NCBI GenBank assembly: GCA_017484135.1 | Contig: JAFUTQ010000095.1 | Span: 62,001-126,000 of the forward strand | DNA: 64,000 nt | Origin: Lachnospiraceae bacterium | GTDB taxonomy: Bacteria > Bacillota > Clostridia > Lachnospirales > Lachnospiraceae | Direction: 5' to 3' | In this document: in pieces, positions 18,930 to 28,313 of the stretch | Numbering within the stretch: the first letter of the stretch is position 1 | Layout: every line of letters starts with the position of its first letter | Position numbers and translations under genes: made by a program | Notes under the pieces: generated by a model | The model's database searches: none | What the model saw: the letters and a program-made list of their open reading frames with translations, nothing else | Told to the model about the DNA's origin: nothing

Positions 18930-18958
18930 ATTCTATCACACTCTTTTCGTTCTGACAA
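18930..18958 (-). promoter_or_regulatory. Promoter of the toxin gene
   Basis: On the minus strand TTGTCA (18953-18958), 17 bases, TAGAAT (18930-18935). It predicts a leader of about 60 nt before the toxin ATG, as in related type I toxins. Confidence 0.75.
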
Positions 18959-19016
18959 CTCATATAACCGCCATATAGCCACTAAACAGCTTACAACCAT
19001 TGTTTATAGTATGGAG

Positions 19017-19044
19017 AAACACCGCCTGCACGGCGGTGTTTTTA
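19017..19044. terminator. Bidirectional terminator after the ferredoxin gene
   Basis: AAACACCGCC (19017-19026) and GGCGGTGTTT (19032-19041) form a perfect stem with a 5-base loop and further T on the plus side. It separates the ferredoxin gene (stop at 19049) from the toxin promoter. Confidence 0.75.
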
Positions 19045-19048
19045 TCCC

Positions 19049-19234
19049 TTACTCTGACTCGATCGCCGACACCGGACATCCATCCTTGGCCTCCTCTGCG
19101 GCAGCTTCATCCTCTGCAGCCACCTCTTCCTCGATCGCCTCGGCAGTTCCCTCGTCCGTCATGTGAAACACATTTGGACAGACCGACGGGCAAAGCCCGC
19201 ATCCGATACAGTTTTCATTTACCTTGTACTTCAT
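19049..19234 (-). CDS. Ferredoxin, single [4Fe-4S] type with acidic tail
   Basis: 61 aa. The cluster ligands are CIGCGLCPSVCP near the N-terminus and the distal Cys in DGCPVSAI, the pattern of a [4Fe-4S] ferredoxin acting as a low-potential electron carrier in fermentation. A very acidic alanine/glutamate stretch (EEEVAAEDEAAAEEAK) separates the two halves. Of two close ATG codons, the one at 19234 has GGAGG at a good distance. Confidence 0.92.
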   Translation of the reverse strand: MKYKVNENCIGCGLCPSVCPNVFHMTDEGTAEAIEEEVAAEDEAAAEEAKDGCPVSAIESE

Positions 19235-19413
19235 GATCATTACCCTCCTGTCATTTTTATATTCGTATAGTTTATCCCATCCATGCCCGGTTTATTCCTT
19301 TCTCATAACAGCCACAAACCGCCATGGAAAGGGAACGAACCACTGAACCAAACAGCGTGTTTTATTGTATACTAATCTTGTCAAGAGGGATTTCTGAGAA
19401 AAGAGGTGATACT

Positions 19414-20151
19414 ATGAGATATACAGGAATCAATTTCGGAGGCTATAACAGCTCCTCTCTTTCGGGCATTTTATCCAACTACAACAGTATCCGCAGCGGA
19501 TCCTATGGAAGAATGCTGAAGACATACTACGGGAAGCAAAATACCTCAACCGCAAAGGCAAATGCCAATGCTTTCGGTCTGTCAGCAAATGCTCTGACCC
19601 GAACCAATACGCAGCTTACAAATCTCAAAGCAGAATCAAACGACTTGAAAAATGCTGCAAACAAGCTTCTGGACAATGGAAAAAACAGCGTCTGGAACAA
19701 AAAAGAGGTCAAGCCGGAGGACGGCACAGTCTCCAGGGAATATGACGTGGATGCGATCTATCGCTCCATAAGCACCTTTGCCAGGGAGTACAACAGCACC
19801 CTTTCAGCGGTCTCAGGCACTTCCGGCTCCGCAGTTCAAAATGCAGCCCGCAGTATGACATCTACCACCAATATCGTGAGCAAACGGCTGTCCTCTGTGG
19901 GAATCAATGTAGGAACAGACGGCAAGCTGTCCATCGATGAAGAAACCTTTAAGAAATCAAATATGGACACGGTCAAGGGATTATTTCAAGGCTCTACCTC
20001 CTATGCCGGAATCATTTCCTCCGCTGCTTCGCGGATCAATACTGCCTCAGGCAGTCAGCTATCGTCCTTAAACAACAGCTTCTACGGCAGAAACGGTCTG
20101 TATGGCAGCAGCTATTCCCAGCTGGGCTCCCTGTTTAATGCCTATTTTTAA
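19414..20151 (+). CDS. Uncharacterised protein with FliD (flagellar cap) C-terminal-like region
   Basis: 245 aa, rich in Ser, Asn, Tyr and Gly at both ends. Residues ~165-215 (SSVGINVGTDGKLSIDEETF, then VKGLFQG) match the conserved C-terminal motif of the flagellar cap protein FliD/HAP2. The long filament-cap domains are missing (FliD is usually over 450 aa), and there is no signal peptide. It stands alone, not in a flagellar operon. It may be a flagellum-associated or secreted protein; function unknown. Start ATG 19414 follows AGAGGTG; earlier in-frame codons lack a ribosome site. A strong terminator follows. Confidence 0.7.
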   Translation: MRYTGINFGGYNSSSLSGILSNYNSIRSGSYGRMLKTYYGKQNTSTAKANANAFGLSANALTRTNTQLTNLKAESNDLKNAANKLLDNGKNSVWNKKEVKPEDGTVSREYDVDAIYRSISTFAREYNSTLSAVSGTSGSAVQNAARSMTSTTNIVSKRLSSVGINVGTDGKLSIDEETFKKSNMDTVKGLFQGSTSYAGIISSAASRINTASGSQLSSLNNSFYGRNGLYGSSYSQLGSLFNAYF

Positions 20152-20178
20152 GCATTGTGTGTTGTACAAATCCATTTC

Positions 20179-20211
20179 AAAAGCCACCGGTTGTGTGTTC
20201 CGGTGGCTTTT
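20179..20211. terminator. Bidirectional terminator between convergent genes
   Basis: AAAAGCCACCGG (20179-20190) and CCGGTGGCTTTT (20200-20211), 12 bp perfect stem with A- and T-tracts. It serves the FliD-like gene and the histidine kinase gene, whose stop codon (20210-20212) lies in the stem. Confidence 0.9.
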
Positions 20212-21652
20212 ATACATTTTGCAGCATGACCGTCAGAATAAAGCTTGTATTTTTTACCTCCCATGACACTCCGCCGCGATATTTATCCGCTGTCCTGCTG
20301 ATATTCATAAGTCCCATGCCATGCTCCCCGGCATCCTCTTTCTCTGTCTCCGGAAACTCCTTCCCCGGAAGCAGCTTCAGCTTTCCGCAAAAACTGTTCT
20401 CTATCACCAAGAAAAACATTTTTCCTTTGGAAAACGCGAAAACCCGAATAAACGGCTGCTCCTGCGTCGTGACTGTCGTCATTTTTTCACAGGCGGAGAT
20501 TGCATTATCCAGCGCATTTCCCAGAATGATTCCGATATCATAGCCCTGAATCCTGATATCCTCCGGAACCAGCAGTCCCTCTGTCTCAAACGCAGCATCC
20601 GGGCATCTGTTTTTCAACTCGTGATATTTCATGGACAGCAACGCATCCACGATAGCATTTCCGGTAGCGAAGCTTTTTTCTGTCATTTCCATCTCACGAA
20701 CCGCTTCCGAGAGATATGCGCTCAACACCTCTGTATTTCCGCTGTCCCCGGAGAGTCTGGCAGCTACCGACAAAATATTTTTCATATCGTGCCGCCATCT
20801 GCGCACTTCCTCATTTCTCCGCTCTGTCTCCTTGGCATATTCCTGCAGCCCCTTGACCTGCTGCCTCAGCACCATACACATGCTCTTATTCTCATTCAGC
20901 TGTATCATCTCCTGAAAAAAAAGAATCGTTTCCAGTATAATAAACAACAGCAGCAAAAAAATTGCAGGCACAAAAAGAAACAGAATGGGAACCTTTTCAT
21001 ACAAGGACTCGGGAATGCCATCATTCAGGGAAAAGACAATTGCGCGAAGTAAAAGTCCCACCATCCAGCAGGCGAATGAGGGAAGGCACAAAAACAGAGC
21101 CTCGGTTTTTCCAAGAGGATATTCCTTCCTTCGGTACTTTTTCACAATCAGTGAGAGAATTTTCCAGCAAATCCATATATGCAGTCCGTTTTCCACCAGC
21201 TGTATCCCATACTGTGTCACGTTCGACAGTCGATAAAACTGATCGACATCAATTTTTCCCTGTTCAAACAAATACAAATAAAATTCATAAATATGGGAAA
21301 TCGGCTGTGACAACTCCAAAATAAAAAATAAAGAGATCTCATTGATTGCGGTATATGTGAGACACAGAAAGATCCTCATATTCCGATCGCTCTGATAAAA
21401 GAACCACACACTGATGTATGTGATCGCAAAAAAGACCACCTGACGCAGACTCGTCATGACCGGATCATACTCCACATGCCATAGATTGGAAATCACCTCT
21501 CTTGCCACTACAAATACCAGGACAATATACATCCGCTTCAGGCGATGTGTCTGAAAACGCTCTCTGATAAATTGATGCAGAAACCACGAAAGCAGAATGC
21601 CCATCAGCAGACAGAGCACAAAATAAATTATTTCCTGAAAAAAATCATTCAT
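20210..21652 (-). CDS. GHKL sensor histidine kinase (AgrC-like topology)
   Basis: 480 aa. Several hydrophobic segments in the first ~270 residues form a polytopic membrane sensor. A coiled coil precedes the phospho-acceptor region RRWRHDMKNILSVAARL, and the GHKL ATPase has NALDNAISACEKM (N box) and GMGLMNISRTADKY (G2 box). Its start overlaps the stop of the response regulator gene by 8 bp, so the pair is translationally coupled. This class often senses peptides, but no agrB/agrD-like genes are nearby, so the signal is unknown. Confidence 0.88.
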   Translation of the reverse strand: MNDFFQEIIYFVLCLLMGILLSWFLHQFIRERFQTHRLKRMYIVLVFVVAREVISNLWHVEYDPVMTSLRQVVFFAITYISVWFFYQSDRNMRIFLCLTYTAINEISLFFILELSQPISHIYEFYLYLFEQGKIDVDQFYRLSNVTQYGIQLVENGLHIWICWKILSLIVKKYRRKEYPLGKTEALFLCLPSFACWMVGLLLRAIVFSLNDGIPESLYEKVPILFLFVPAIFLLLLFIILETILFFQEMIQLNENKSMCMVLRQQVKGLQEYAKETERRNEEVRRWRHDMKNILSVAARLSGDSGNTEVLSAYLSEAVREMEMTEKSFATGNAIVDALLSMKYHELKNRCPDAAFETEGLLVPEDIRIQGYDIGIILGNALDNAISACEKMTTVTTQEQPFIRVFAFSKGKMFFLVIENSFCGKLKLLPGKEFPETEKEDAGEHGMGLMNISRTADKYRGGVSWEVKNTSFILTVMLQNV

Positions 21653-22361
21653 TTCCGACCGCCTCTTTTTTGAGAAACTCCATGTAGACAGATACAAATT
21701 CCCGGTAGCGATCCTTGGCCAGATAAATCCGACCGCCGTTATCCAGCTCAATCGTATCCACACTGTATCCGGTAATATGCTGCAGATTCACCAGATATCC
21801 GCGATGGCAGCGAAAAAACCCTTCTCCCAGGGAATTTTCCAAATCCCTCATAGAACTGTAAATTTCAATTACCTCATTACTCGTATAGATCTCAATTTTC
21901 TTCCGGTCATTCTCCGCATAAATCACCTTTGACTTTTCCAGTGTGTAGGTTTTTTTCTTCGTCTGGAGAATCACCTTCTCTCTGCCAATTTCCTGTGCAT
22001 CTAAAACCTTTTGTCCGGCTTTTTGGAAAACCTCCATGAAACGTTTTTCAGAAAGCGGTTTCAGCAGATATTGAAAGGCTTCCACGTCAAACGCGTCAAA
22101 AATATACTCCTTACTTCCGGTAATAAATATGATTGGCAGCTTCTGATTGCCTCTGCGCAGCCTGAGCTCTCTTGCCGCATCGATTCCGTTTAGCCCCTCC
22201 ATTTGAATATCCAGAAACAAAATATCCATCTGACCGGAAAATGCCAGCAGCTCCTGTCCCGAATCAAATTCATAAACTTCGTGATTCCCATCCATACCAG
22301 CCACCAGCTCTGCAATCTGTTTTCGGATGACCATCTCATCATCACACACCGCTACCTTCAT
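21645..22361 (-). CDS. LytTR-family response regulator
   Basis: 238 aa. An N-terminal receiver domain (VAVCDDE near residue 3, phospho-Asp in DILFLDIQMEG, Lys in LLKPLSEKRF) is followed by a LytTR DNA-binding domain (~140-235; GFFRCHRGYLVNLQHI, then YLAKDRYREF). It is partner of the overlapping kinase. An upstream in-frame ATG at 22439 exists, but 22361 has GGAAAGGG at a fair distance and gives the usual MKVAVCDDE start. Confidence 0.9.
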   Translation of the reverse strand: MKVAVCDDEMVIRKQIAELVAGMDGNHEVYEFDSGQELLAFSGQMDILFLDIQMEGLNGIDAARELRLRRGNQKLPIIFITGSKEYIFDAFDVEAFQYLLKPLSEKRFMEVFQKAGQKVLDAQEIGREKVILQTKKKTYTLEKSKVIYAENDRKKIEIYTSNEVIEIYSSMRDLENSLGEGFFRCHRGYLVNLQHITGYSVDTIELDNGGRIYLAKDRYREFVSVYMEFLKKEAVGNE

Positions 22362-22526
22362 ATCAGACACCCTTTCCTTTGACTCATGCACGCTTTCACA
22401 CATCACAGGCAGCGTGTTCATGCGATCGTCCGGATTCATTCCAATCTTCTATTTGTTTTATCGGCAGTCTGAAAGTATTTTTCCCTAAAACGGAACGAAA
22501 AGTCGCAGAAAGGGAACCAATCTCCT

Positions 22527-23210
22527 TTACTGTTTTTTCACCGATTGGTTCAAAGACGGTTTAATCAGATCATATAGCTGCTTGGCATCCGTTTCATCAT
22601 AGGTTGACAACAGCTCATTGTGAATATTGCGGGTCCAGTGCTCCTCTCCCACATGTTTTTCCACAATGGAAACCACCTCGTTTGTAGTCAGATCGCCGTA
22701 ATACTGCTCTACAACCCTGCGAACCTCGCTTTGCAATTCCTCCTTTGCCTGAGACGTTTTCTCTGTTTTTTTGCTTCTGGTTCCGATCTTTCCGGTTGAT
22801 TTGGAGCCCTTTTCCGCTCCTGTTTTCTTTGTCTGTTTTCCTGACTTACCGTCCACGATCTGAAGCTGTCTGGAAATCTGTGCCTCGCCATTCTGTTCTT
22901 TCAAAAAAGCAATGATATTATCATAGCCCTTATCATCGCCCACGATGACATAGGCACATTTCTTTTTCTGGTTGAATCCGATGAGATAGCCCAGATAGGC
23001 AATCAAATGCTTATCCAGCGACTGATTGCCCATCGGCACCTTATGAAGCGTAAATTCCGAAGCTCCGCAGTTACTGATAATGTCCATCTCTATTTTTTTT
23101 GAGTTATCTGTAAAAAACAAATGCACATGATCTGTCTTTTTTAATGTGTCGCTCCCGTTCATTCCCTTTCGATTTACATTTTCAAAATCAACTAAATAAT
23201 AGGTGTCCAT
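22527..23210 (-). CDS. PIN/NYN-like domain protein with lysine-rich linker
   Basis: About 227 aa. The N-terminal domain starts YYLVDFENVNRKG and contains VIVGDDKGYDNIIAFLK. The acidic residues at the ends of strands (DFEN, VGDDKGYD) are those of PIN-like (NYN) nucleases or RNA-binding domains. Residues ~125-165 form a Lys/Thr/Ser-rich linker, and the C-terminal ~60 residues form a small helical domain. It may act on RNA; the substrate is unknown. The start is uncertain: 23210 fits the family N-terminus, whereas 23243 is possible and would fall inside the stem-loop at 23239-23300. Confidence 0.65.
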   Translation of the reverse strand: MDTYYLVDFENVNRKGMNGSDTLKKTDHVHLFFTDNSKKIEMDIISNCGASEFTLHKVPMGNQSLDKHLIAYLGYLIGFNQKKKCAYVIVGDDKGYDNIIAFLKEQNGEAQISRQLQIVDGKSGKQTKKTGAEKGSKSTGKIGTRSKKTEKTSQAKEELQSEVRRVVEQYYGDLTTNEVVSIVEKHVGEEHWTRNIHNELLSTYDETDAKQLYDLIKPSLNQSVKKQ

Positions 23211-23238
23211 CTCTCCCTGTCTGCCCTCCAATAGTTCA

Positions 23239-23300
23239 GCCATAGCCGATATTATCCCCGAAGTTCACTTGCATGCTTCGTGGATAATACCGGCTATGGC
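23239..23300. repeat. 25-bp inverted repeat between the chemoreceptor and the PIN-like gene
   Basis: Arms 23239-23263 and 23276-23300 match at 23 of 25 positions around a 12-base loop. There is no T-tract. It does not contain the core of the five-copy cloverleaf family. It fills the gap between two co-directional genes and could affect translation of the PIN-like gene or stabilise the upstream mRNA. Confidence 0.75.
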
Positions 23301-23322
23301 CGATTCATCACAATATGCCGTT

Positions 23323-25008
23323 TTATACACTAAAGAAGTCTACCATCTTCCGAAGCTTCACTGACATATCCTTCATCTCACCACTCTTATCCTTGGTTCC
23401 GTCGATTGCCTCGGAAATTGTCTCAACAGAAGCCGTAACCTCCTGACTGGATGCCGCATTCTCCTGCGAAAGAGCGCTCAGATCCGATATATTGTTCATC
23501 ACGCCGTCCTTGGAGACGTTCAGATTGTTCGCCTGTCTGCTGATATCCTCTACCTCTTCGATTACCTTGGTTACCCCTTTGCTCAGTGTATCGATATTTG
23601 CCGATACCTCCTGAACATATTCCTGTTCCTTTTTGATCGCCTCGGAAACCTCCTCGGTCATGGAAACCGATTTCTTTGACATGGAAACGATCTCGTCGGA
23701 AATCTCACGAATCGTATTTGCGCTTTCGGAGGACTGTTCCGCCAGCTTCTGAATCTCTACGGCAACCACAGAAAAGCCTCTTCCGGCATCTCCCGCTCTG
23801 GCTGCTTCAATAGAAGCATTCAGCGCCAGCAGGTTCGTCTGGCTTGCGATTTCCAAAATCAGCGTAATCGCGTCATTGATCTTGTCGATGGATTCATTGG
23901 TATGCCCAACCTGATCGGTAATGGCATTGACAAGCTCCTTTGAGGAAAGACTGGATTCCCGAAGAACCTCCATCCGTTTCATCGCTTCCTGATTGGTCGT
24001 TTTCATGATATCCGAGGCTCTGGCAAGCTCTTTGGTGCTCTCTGTAATATTCGTGATTGCCGCACCCATATCGATGATCACACCGTTGGCATCCTGTACA
24101 TTTTCTGCCATGGTCTGGGCAGAGGTCGAAAGCTCATCCACTGCCGTGGCAATCTTATTGGCACCGTCAGCAGAATTGACCGACAAACCATCCACCATAT
24201 CCACGGTCGATCCCAACTCAACCGCGGTGTCCTTCACATGTTCAATGGTCTCATGCAGCTTTTGCTGCAGTTCAATCGTTGAATTGGATATCTCCTCAAT
24301 TTCTGAGATAAAACTGTGCTTTACTGTACTTCTGGAAAGATTTCCGTTTTCCAGCTTTGCAAGATTGCTTACACTGACGGCCATCGAGGCATGCGTCTGG
24401 CGCGCCACCATCCAGGAGCTGATTCCAAAAATCAAGACCAGAACCACCGGGATGGCAACTGAGGTGGTCATCATGGACGAAATCGATTTCTGCACATCTG
24501 TCTCCGGCGTTCCTGCAAATGCCATTCCCACAACCTCATTATTTCCGTCATAAAGAGGAACATAGTATACATAGTAGTCACGTCCACCGATGGGCACCCC
24601 GTCAGAGCTGTAGTCCTTTCCTGCAAACACGTCCTTTACCACATAGTCCGCAGCAGTCGTCCCTTCATTCCGCTCTCCGTTCTCATTTTTGATGGACGTC
24701 ATGTACCGCTCGTCTCCCATAAAAAGAGTCAGCTCTATATCCTGATCCAACAGGGAATCCACATAGTCATGCTCATACGCAGGCATGTGATCCTCATTGT
24801 TGATAATATCGTATTCATAATAGCTCGCCAAATCTGTAGCCGCAACCTGAAGCTTCGCATAAATACCGGATTCAATCTCATTTCTTGCAACAGAGATACT
24901 GTAAATATCCAGAATCGCTGCAATCAGAACTCCCGGCAGAATGCCGACAAGTGTAAGTACTGTCGAAATAGAATACGTCTTTTTTCCGTTTTTTGATTTC
25001 TTACTCAT
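23323..25008 (-). CDS. Methyl-accepting chemotaxis protein
   Basis: 561 aa. TM1 ([20 protein letters not shown]) near residue 15 and TM2 ([19 protein letters not shown]) near residue 190 flank a ~155-residue extracellular sensor resembling a single-Cache fold ([18 protein letters not shown]). A HAMP-like linker and a coiled-coil signalling domain with the conserved tip [23 protein letters not shown] follow. It passes signals to CheA/CheW; ligand unknown. An upstream extension to 25293 is possible in frame, but ATG 25008 has AAGGAGG and begins the normal N-terminus. Confidence 0.95.
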   Translation of the reverse strand: MSKKSKNGKKTYSISTVLTLVGILPGVLIAAILDIYSISVARNEIESGIYAKLQVAATDLASYYEYDIINNEDHMPAYEHDYVDSLLDQDIELTLFMGDERYMTSIKNENGERNEGTTAADYVVKDVFAGKDYSSDGVPIGGRDYYVYYVPLYDGNNEVVGMAFAGTPETDVQKSISSMMTTSVAIPVVLVLIFGISSWMVARQTHASMAVSVSNLAKLENGNLSRSTVKHSFISEIEEISNSTIELQQKLHETIEHVKDTAVELGSTVDMVDGLSVNSADGANKIATAVDELSTSAQTMAENVQDANGVIIDMGAAITNITESTKELARASDIMKTTNQEAMKRMEVLRESSLSSKELVNAITDQVGHTNESIDKINDAITLILEIASQTNLLALNASIEAARAGDAGRGFSVVAVEIQKLAEQSSESANTIREISDEIVSMSKKSVSMTEEVSEAIKKEQEYVQEVSANIDTLSKGVTKVIEEVEDISRQANNLNVSKDGVMNNISDLSALSQENAASSQEVTASVETISEAIDGTKDKSGEMKDMSVKLRKMVDFFSV

Positions 25009-25142
25009 TTGTCCTCCTTGAGCTTTACTTTTTGTACAGTAAACGCTTTTACCCTTAATCTGCCCATAATTATAACAGTACGCTTTTCTAAAAGCAATAT
25101 GTGATTCTGCGGTTTCATCGAAAAAATTTTGCCGTCTTTTGA

Positions 25143-25172
25143 TTGCGTTTCCCGGATGTCTTCCGTTATAAT
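25143..25172 (+). promoter_or_regulatory. Promoter of the YjbR-MGMT gene
   Basis: TTGCGT (25143-25148), 18 bases, TATAAT (25167-25172), about 58 bp before the ATG at 25230, which has GGAGG upstream. Confidence 0.6.
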
Positions 25173-25229
25173 TAGATGAACGCAACGATAACTGTTCCGC
25201 TATGGATCCTTTAACGGAGGAATGAAACA

Positions 25230-25856
25230 ATGAATACTCGGGAAGAAGCCCTTGCCTATGGAAAATCGTTTCCTGATACCTATCAGGATGCACCCTTTCA
25301 TGATGATAACTGGCAGATTGTGAGAATCAAACAGACTCAGAAGACATTTCTCTGGGTGTATGAACGGGAGGGGTATATCAATGTAAATGTAAAGGCAGAT
25401 CCGGAATGGCGGGATTTCTGGCGCAGTGCCTACACGTCGGTGATTCCCGGCTGGCATCTGAACAAGGAGCATTGGAATACCATCATTCTGGATGGGAGTA
25501 TTCCGGAGAAGGATATCAAAAGAATGATTGCAGAGAGCTACGATCTGGTGTCAGACAGCCCTACGAAACGTATCTATGAAGCCGTCAAAAAGGTTCCCAG
25601 AGGTAAGGTTGCCACCTATGGTCAGATTGCGGAGCTGGCCGGAAATAAAAGGATGTGCCGGGCAGTGGGAAACGCCCTGCACAAAAATTCTGATCCCGAC
25701 CATGTGCCCTGCTACCGGGTGGTAAATGCAAAAGGAGAATTGTCCGGAGAATTTGCCTTTGGCGGGGCAGGGGAACAGCAGAAGCTTCTGGAGGCGGATG
25801 GCATTGAGGTTGTGAACGGGAGAGTGGATCTGGGGAAATATGGAATGAGGTTATGA
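25230..25856 (+). CDS. MmcQ/YjbR domain fused to O6-alkylguanine-DNA alkyltransferase-like domain
   Basis: 208 aa. Residues ~1-108 form a MmcQ/YjbR (CyaY-like fold) domain, ending with [15 protein letters not shown]. Residues ~112-208 resemble MGMT/Ogt: a winged helix with the arginine finger in CRAVGNAL and an active-site motif PCYRVV. The acceptor Cys is kept, but the usual PCHRV histidine is Tyr, so activity may differ; ATL proteins, by contrast, replace the Cys. It probably repairs or flags alkylated guanine. The stop codon abuts cloverleaf copy C. Confidence 0.85.
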   Translation: MNTREEALAYGKSFPDTYQDAPFHDDNWQIVRIKQTQKTFLWVYEREGYINVNVKADPEWRDFWRSAYTSVIPGWHLNKEHWNTIILDGSIPEKDIKRMIAESYDLVSDSPTKRIYEAVKKVPRGKVATYGQIAELAGNKRMCRAVGNALHKNSDPDHVPCYRVVNAKGELSGEFAFGGAGEQQKLLEADGIEVVNGRVDLGKYGMRL

Positions 25857-26027
25857 TTTGAGGGGCTATGGTTGGGTTTGGCGAAGGTTCACATCGTGAA
25901 ACGATGTGAACCCTTTGCACAAGAAATGTCTGGGAAATGCTAGCATTCCCCAGACATTTTTGTGCAAAGAGTCTATGCCGACTACGTCGGCATGACCTTC
26001 GCCAAACCCAACCATAGCCCCTCAAAT
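25856..26027. repeat. Cloverleaf palindromic element, copy C
   Basis: Outer arms 25856-25887 and 25996-26027 are perfectly complementary over 32 bp. Inside: hairpin 1 (TTCACATCG / CGATGTGAA, about 25888-25910), hairpin 2 (CTTTGCACAAG to CTTTTTGTGC-type base, dyad AATGCTAGCATT) and hairpin 3 (ATGCCGAC-tac-GTCGGCAT, about 25975-25993). Order H1-H2-H3. It occupies nearly the whole gap between the convergent MGMT and hemolysin III genes, starting at the last base of the MGMT stop codon. Confidence 0.92.
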
Positions 26028-26035
26028 TTGTATAA

Positions 26036-26695
26036 TCAAATCAAATACCGACAAATCCCCCAGAAATGGCAGAAGGTTCCAAGTAAACAAAAAATATGAA
26101 ACACACAGTGCATATATTTTTTGCGTGCACCGATTGCGTACAGCACGGAGCCGACGGTATACAGGATGCCTCCCAAAAGCAAAAAGAAAAAACCGCGATC
26201 TCCCATCGTGGCACGCAGCTGCGGTATGCCAAAGAGAATGGACCAGCCGCTGACCAGATGGCAGACAACCTGCACCTTTTGATATTTATCCACATCAATC
26301 GCAGTAAACACGATCCCCAGAACCGTAAAAAATCCGGTAATCCCAAACAATACCCAGCCGAGCGCTCCGCCTACTCCTAACAGCGCTGCCGGAATATAGG
26401 TTCCAAACACCAGCAGATAGACATTGCAGTGATCGATTACCCGCAACACCTTTTTTCCGCCCAGATTGCGCGACAACGCATGATACACGCAGGATATCGT
26501 ATAGAGCACGATCATTGCCGCTCCGAATAAGGATACCGTCGTTTCCGCCAGCGCTCCATGCGCTTTCACCACCATAAGTACCAGCGCTGCGATACTTAAA
26601 CCGGCTCCGACTCCATGGGATATGGCATTGAACAGTTCTTCGCCCAGTGTATAATTCGGGATTCGAATGGTCCGCTTTGACTTTTTCTCTGTCAT
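26036..26695 (-). CDS. trhA: Hemolysin III family membrane protein (PAQR/TrhA)
   Basis: 219 aa with seven hydrophobic segments. The family motifs ELFNAISHGVGAGL near residue 18, the SCVYHALSR region near residue 68 and the C-terminal H..W-type region (CVFHIFCLLGTFCHFWGI) supply the metal-binding Ser/His/Asp set of the PAQR fold. In other bacteria TrhA-type proteins affect membrane lipid homeostasis; the haemolysin name is historical. Start ATG with AAAGGGGTG upstream. Confidence 0.9.
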   Translation of the reverse strand: MTEKKSKRTIRIPNYTLGEELFNAISHGVGAGLSIAALVLMVVKAHGALAETTVSLFGAAMIVLYTISCVYHALSRNLGGKKVLRVIDHCNVYLLVFGTYIPAALLGVGGALGWVLFGITGFFTVLGIVFTAIDVDKYQKVQVVCHLVSGWSILFGIPQLRATMGDRGFFFLLLGGILYTVGSVLYAIGARKKYMHCVFHIFCLLGTFCHFWGICRYLI

Positions 26696-26791
26696 ACAAA
26701 CACCCCTTTACTTTATTATGTAGTATTTAATACTATGTTATACAGCTATTTTCATTTTGTCAAGTGGTGATCACACAGTTTTTGCACAAAA

Positions 26792-26837
26792 AATACTCTG
26801 TCGCTTTTGTATCATAAGCGACAGAGTATTTTTCTTT
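26792..26837. terminator. Strong bidirectional terminator upstream of hemolysin III / after gdhA
   Basis: AATACTCTGTCGCTT (26792-26806) and AAGCGACAGAGTATT (26816-26830), 15 bp perfect, with A-tract on the left and TTTTCTTTTT on the right. On the minus strand it lies 50 bp after the gdhA stop. Confidence 0.9.
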
Positions 26838-26886
26838 TTCAATAACGCTACTGATCCTCAAATCATACGACCTGAAAAAGTTATAA

Positions 26887-28224
<1,338 letters not shown>

Positions 28225-28264
28225 TTAATCTCCTTACTCTTATATTTTTGGTAACAACATACTT

Positions 28265-28293
28265 ATTTTATTATGAAGTATGCTGTTTTGCAA
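28265..28293 (-). promoter_or_regulatory. Promoter of gdhA
   Basis: TTGCAA (28288-28293), 17 bases, TAAAAT (28265-28270) on the minus strand. Confidence 0.7.
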
Positions 28294-28313
28294 CCGTTTC
28301 TTTCTATAACCTG

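Noticed and set aside
21645..22361. Agr-type quorum-sensing locus
   Set aside because: Kinase and LytTR regulator are present, but no agrB-like membrane protease or agrD-like peptide was found on either strand nearby.
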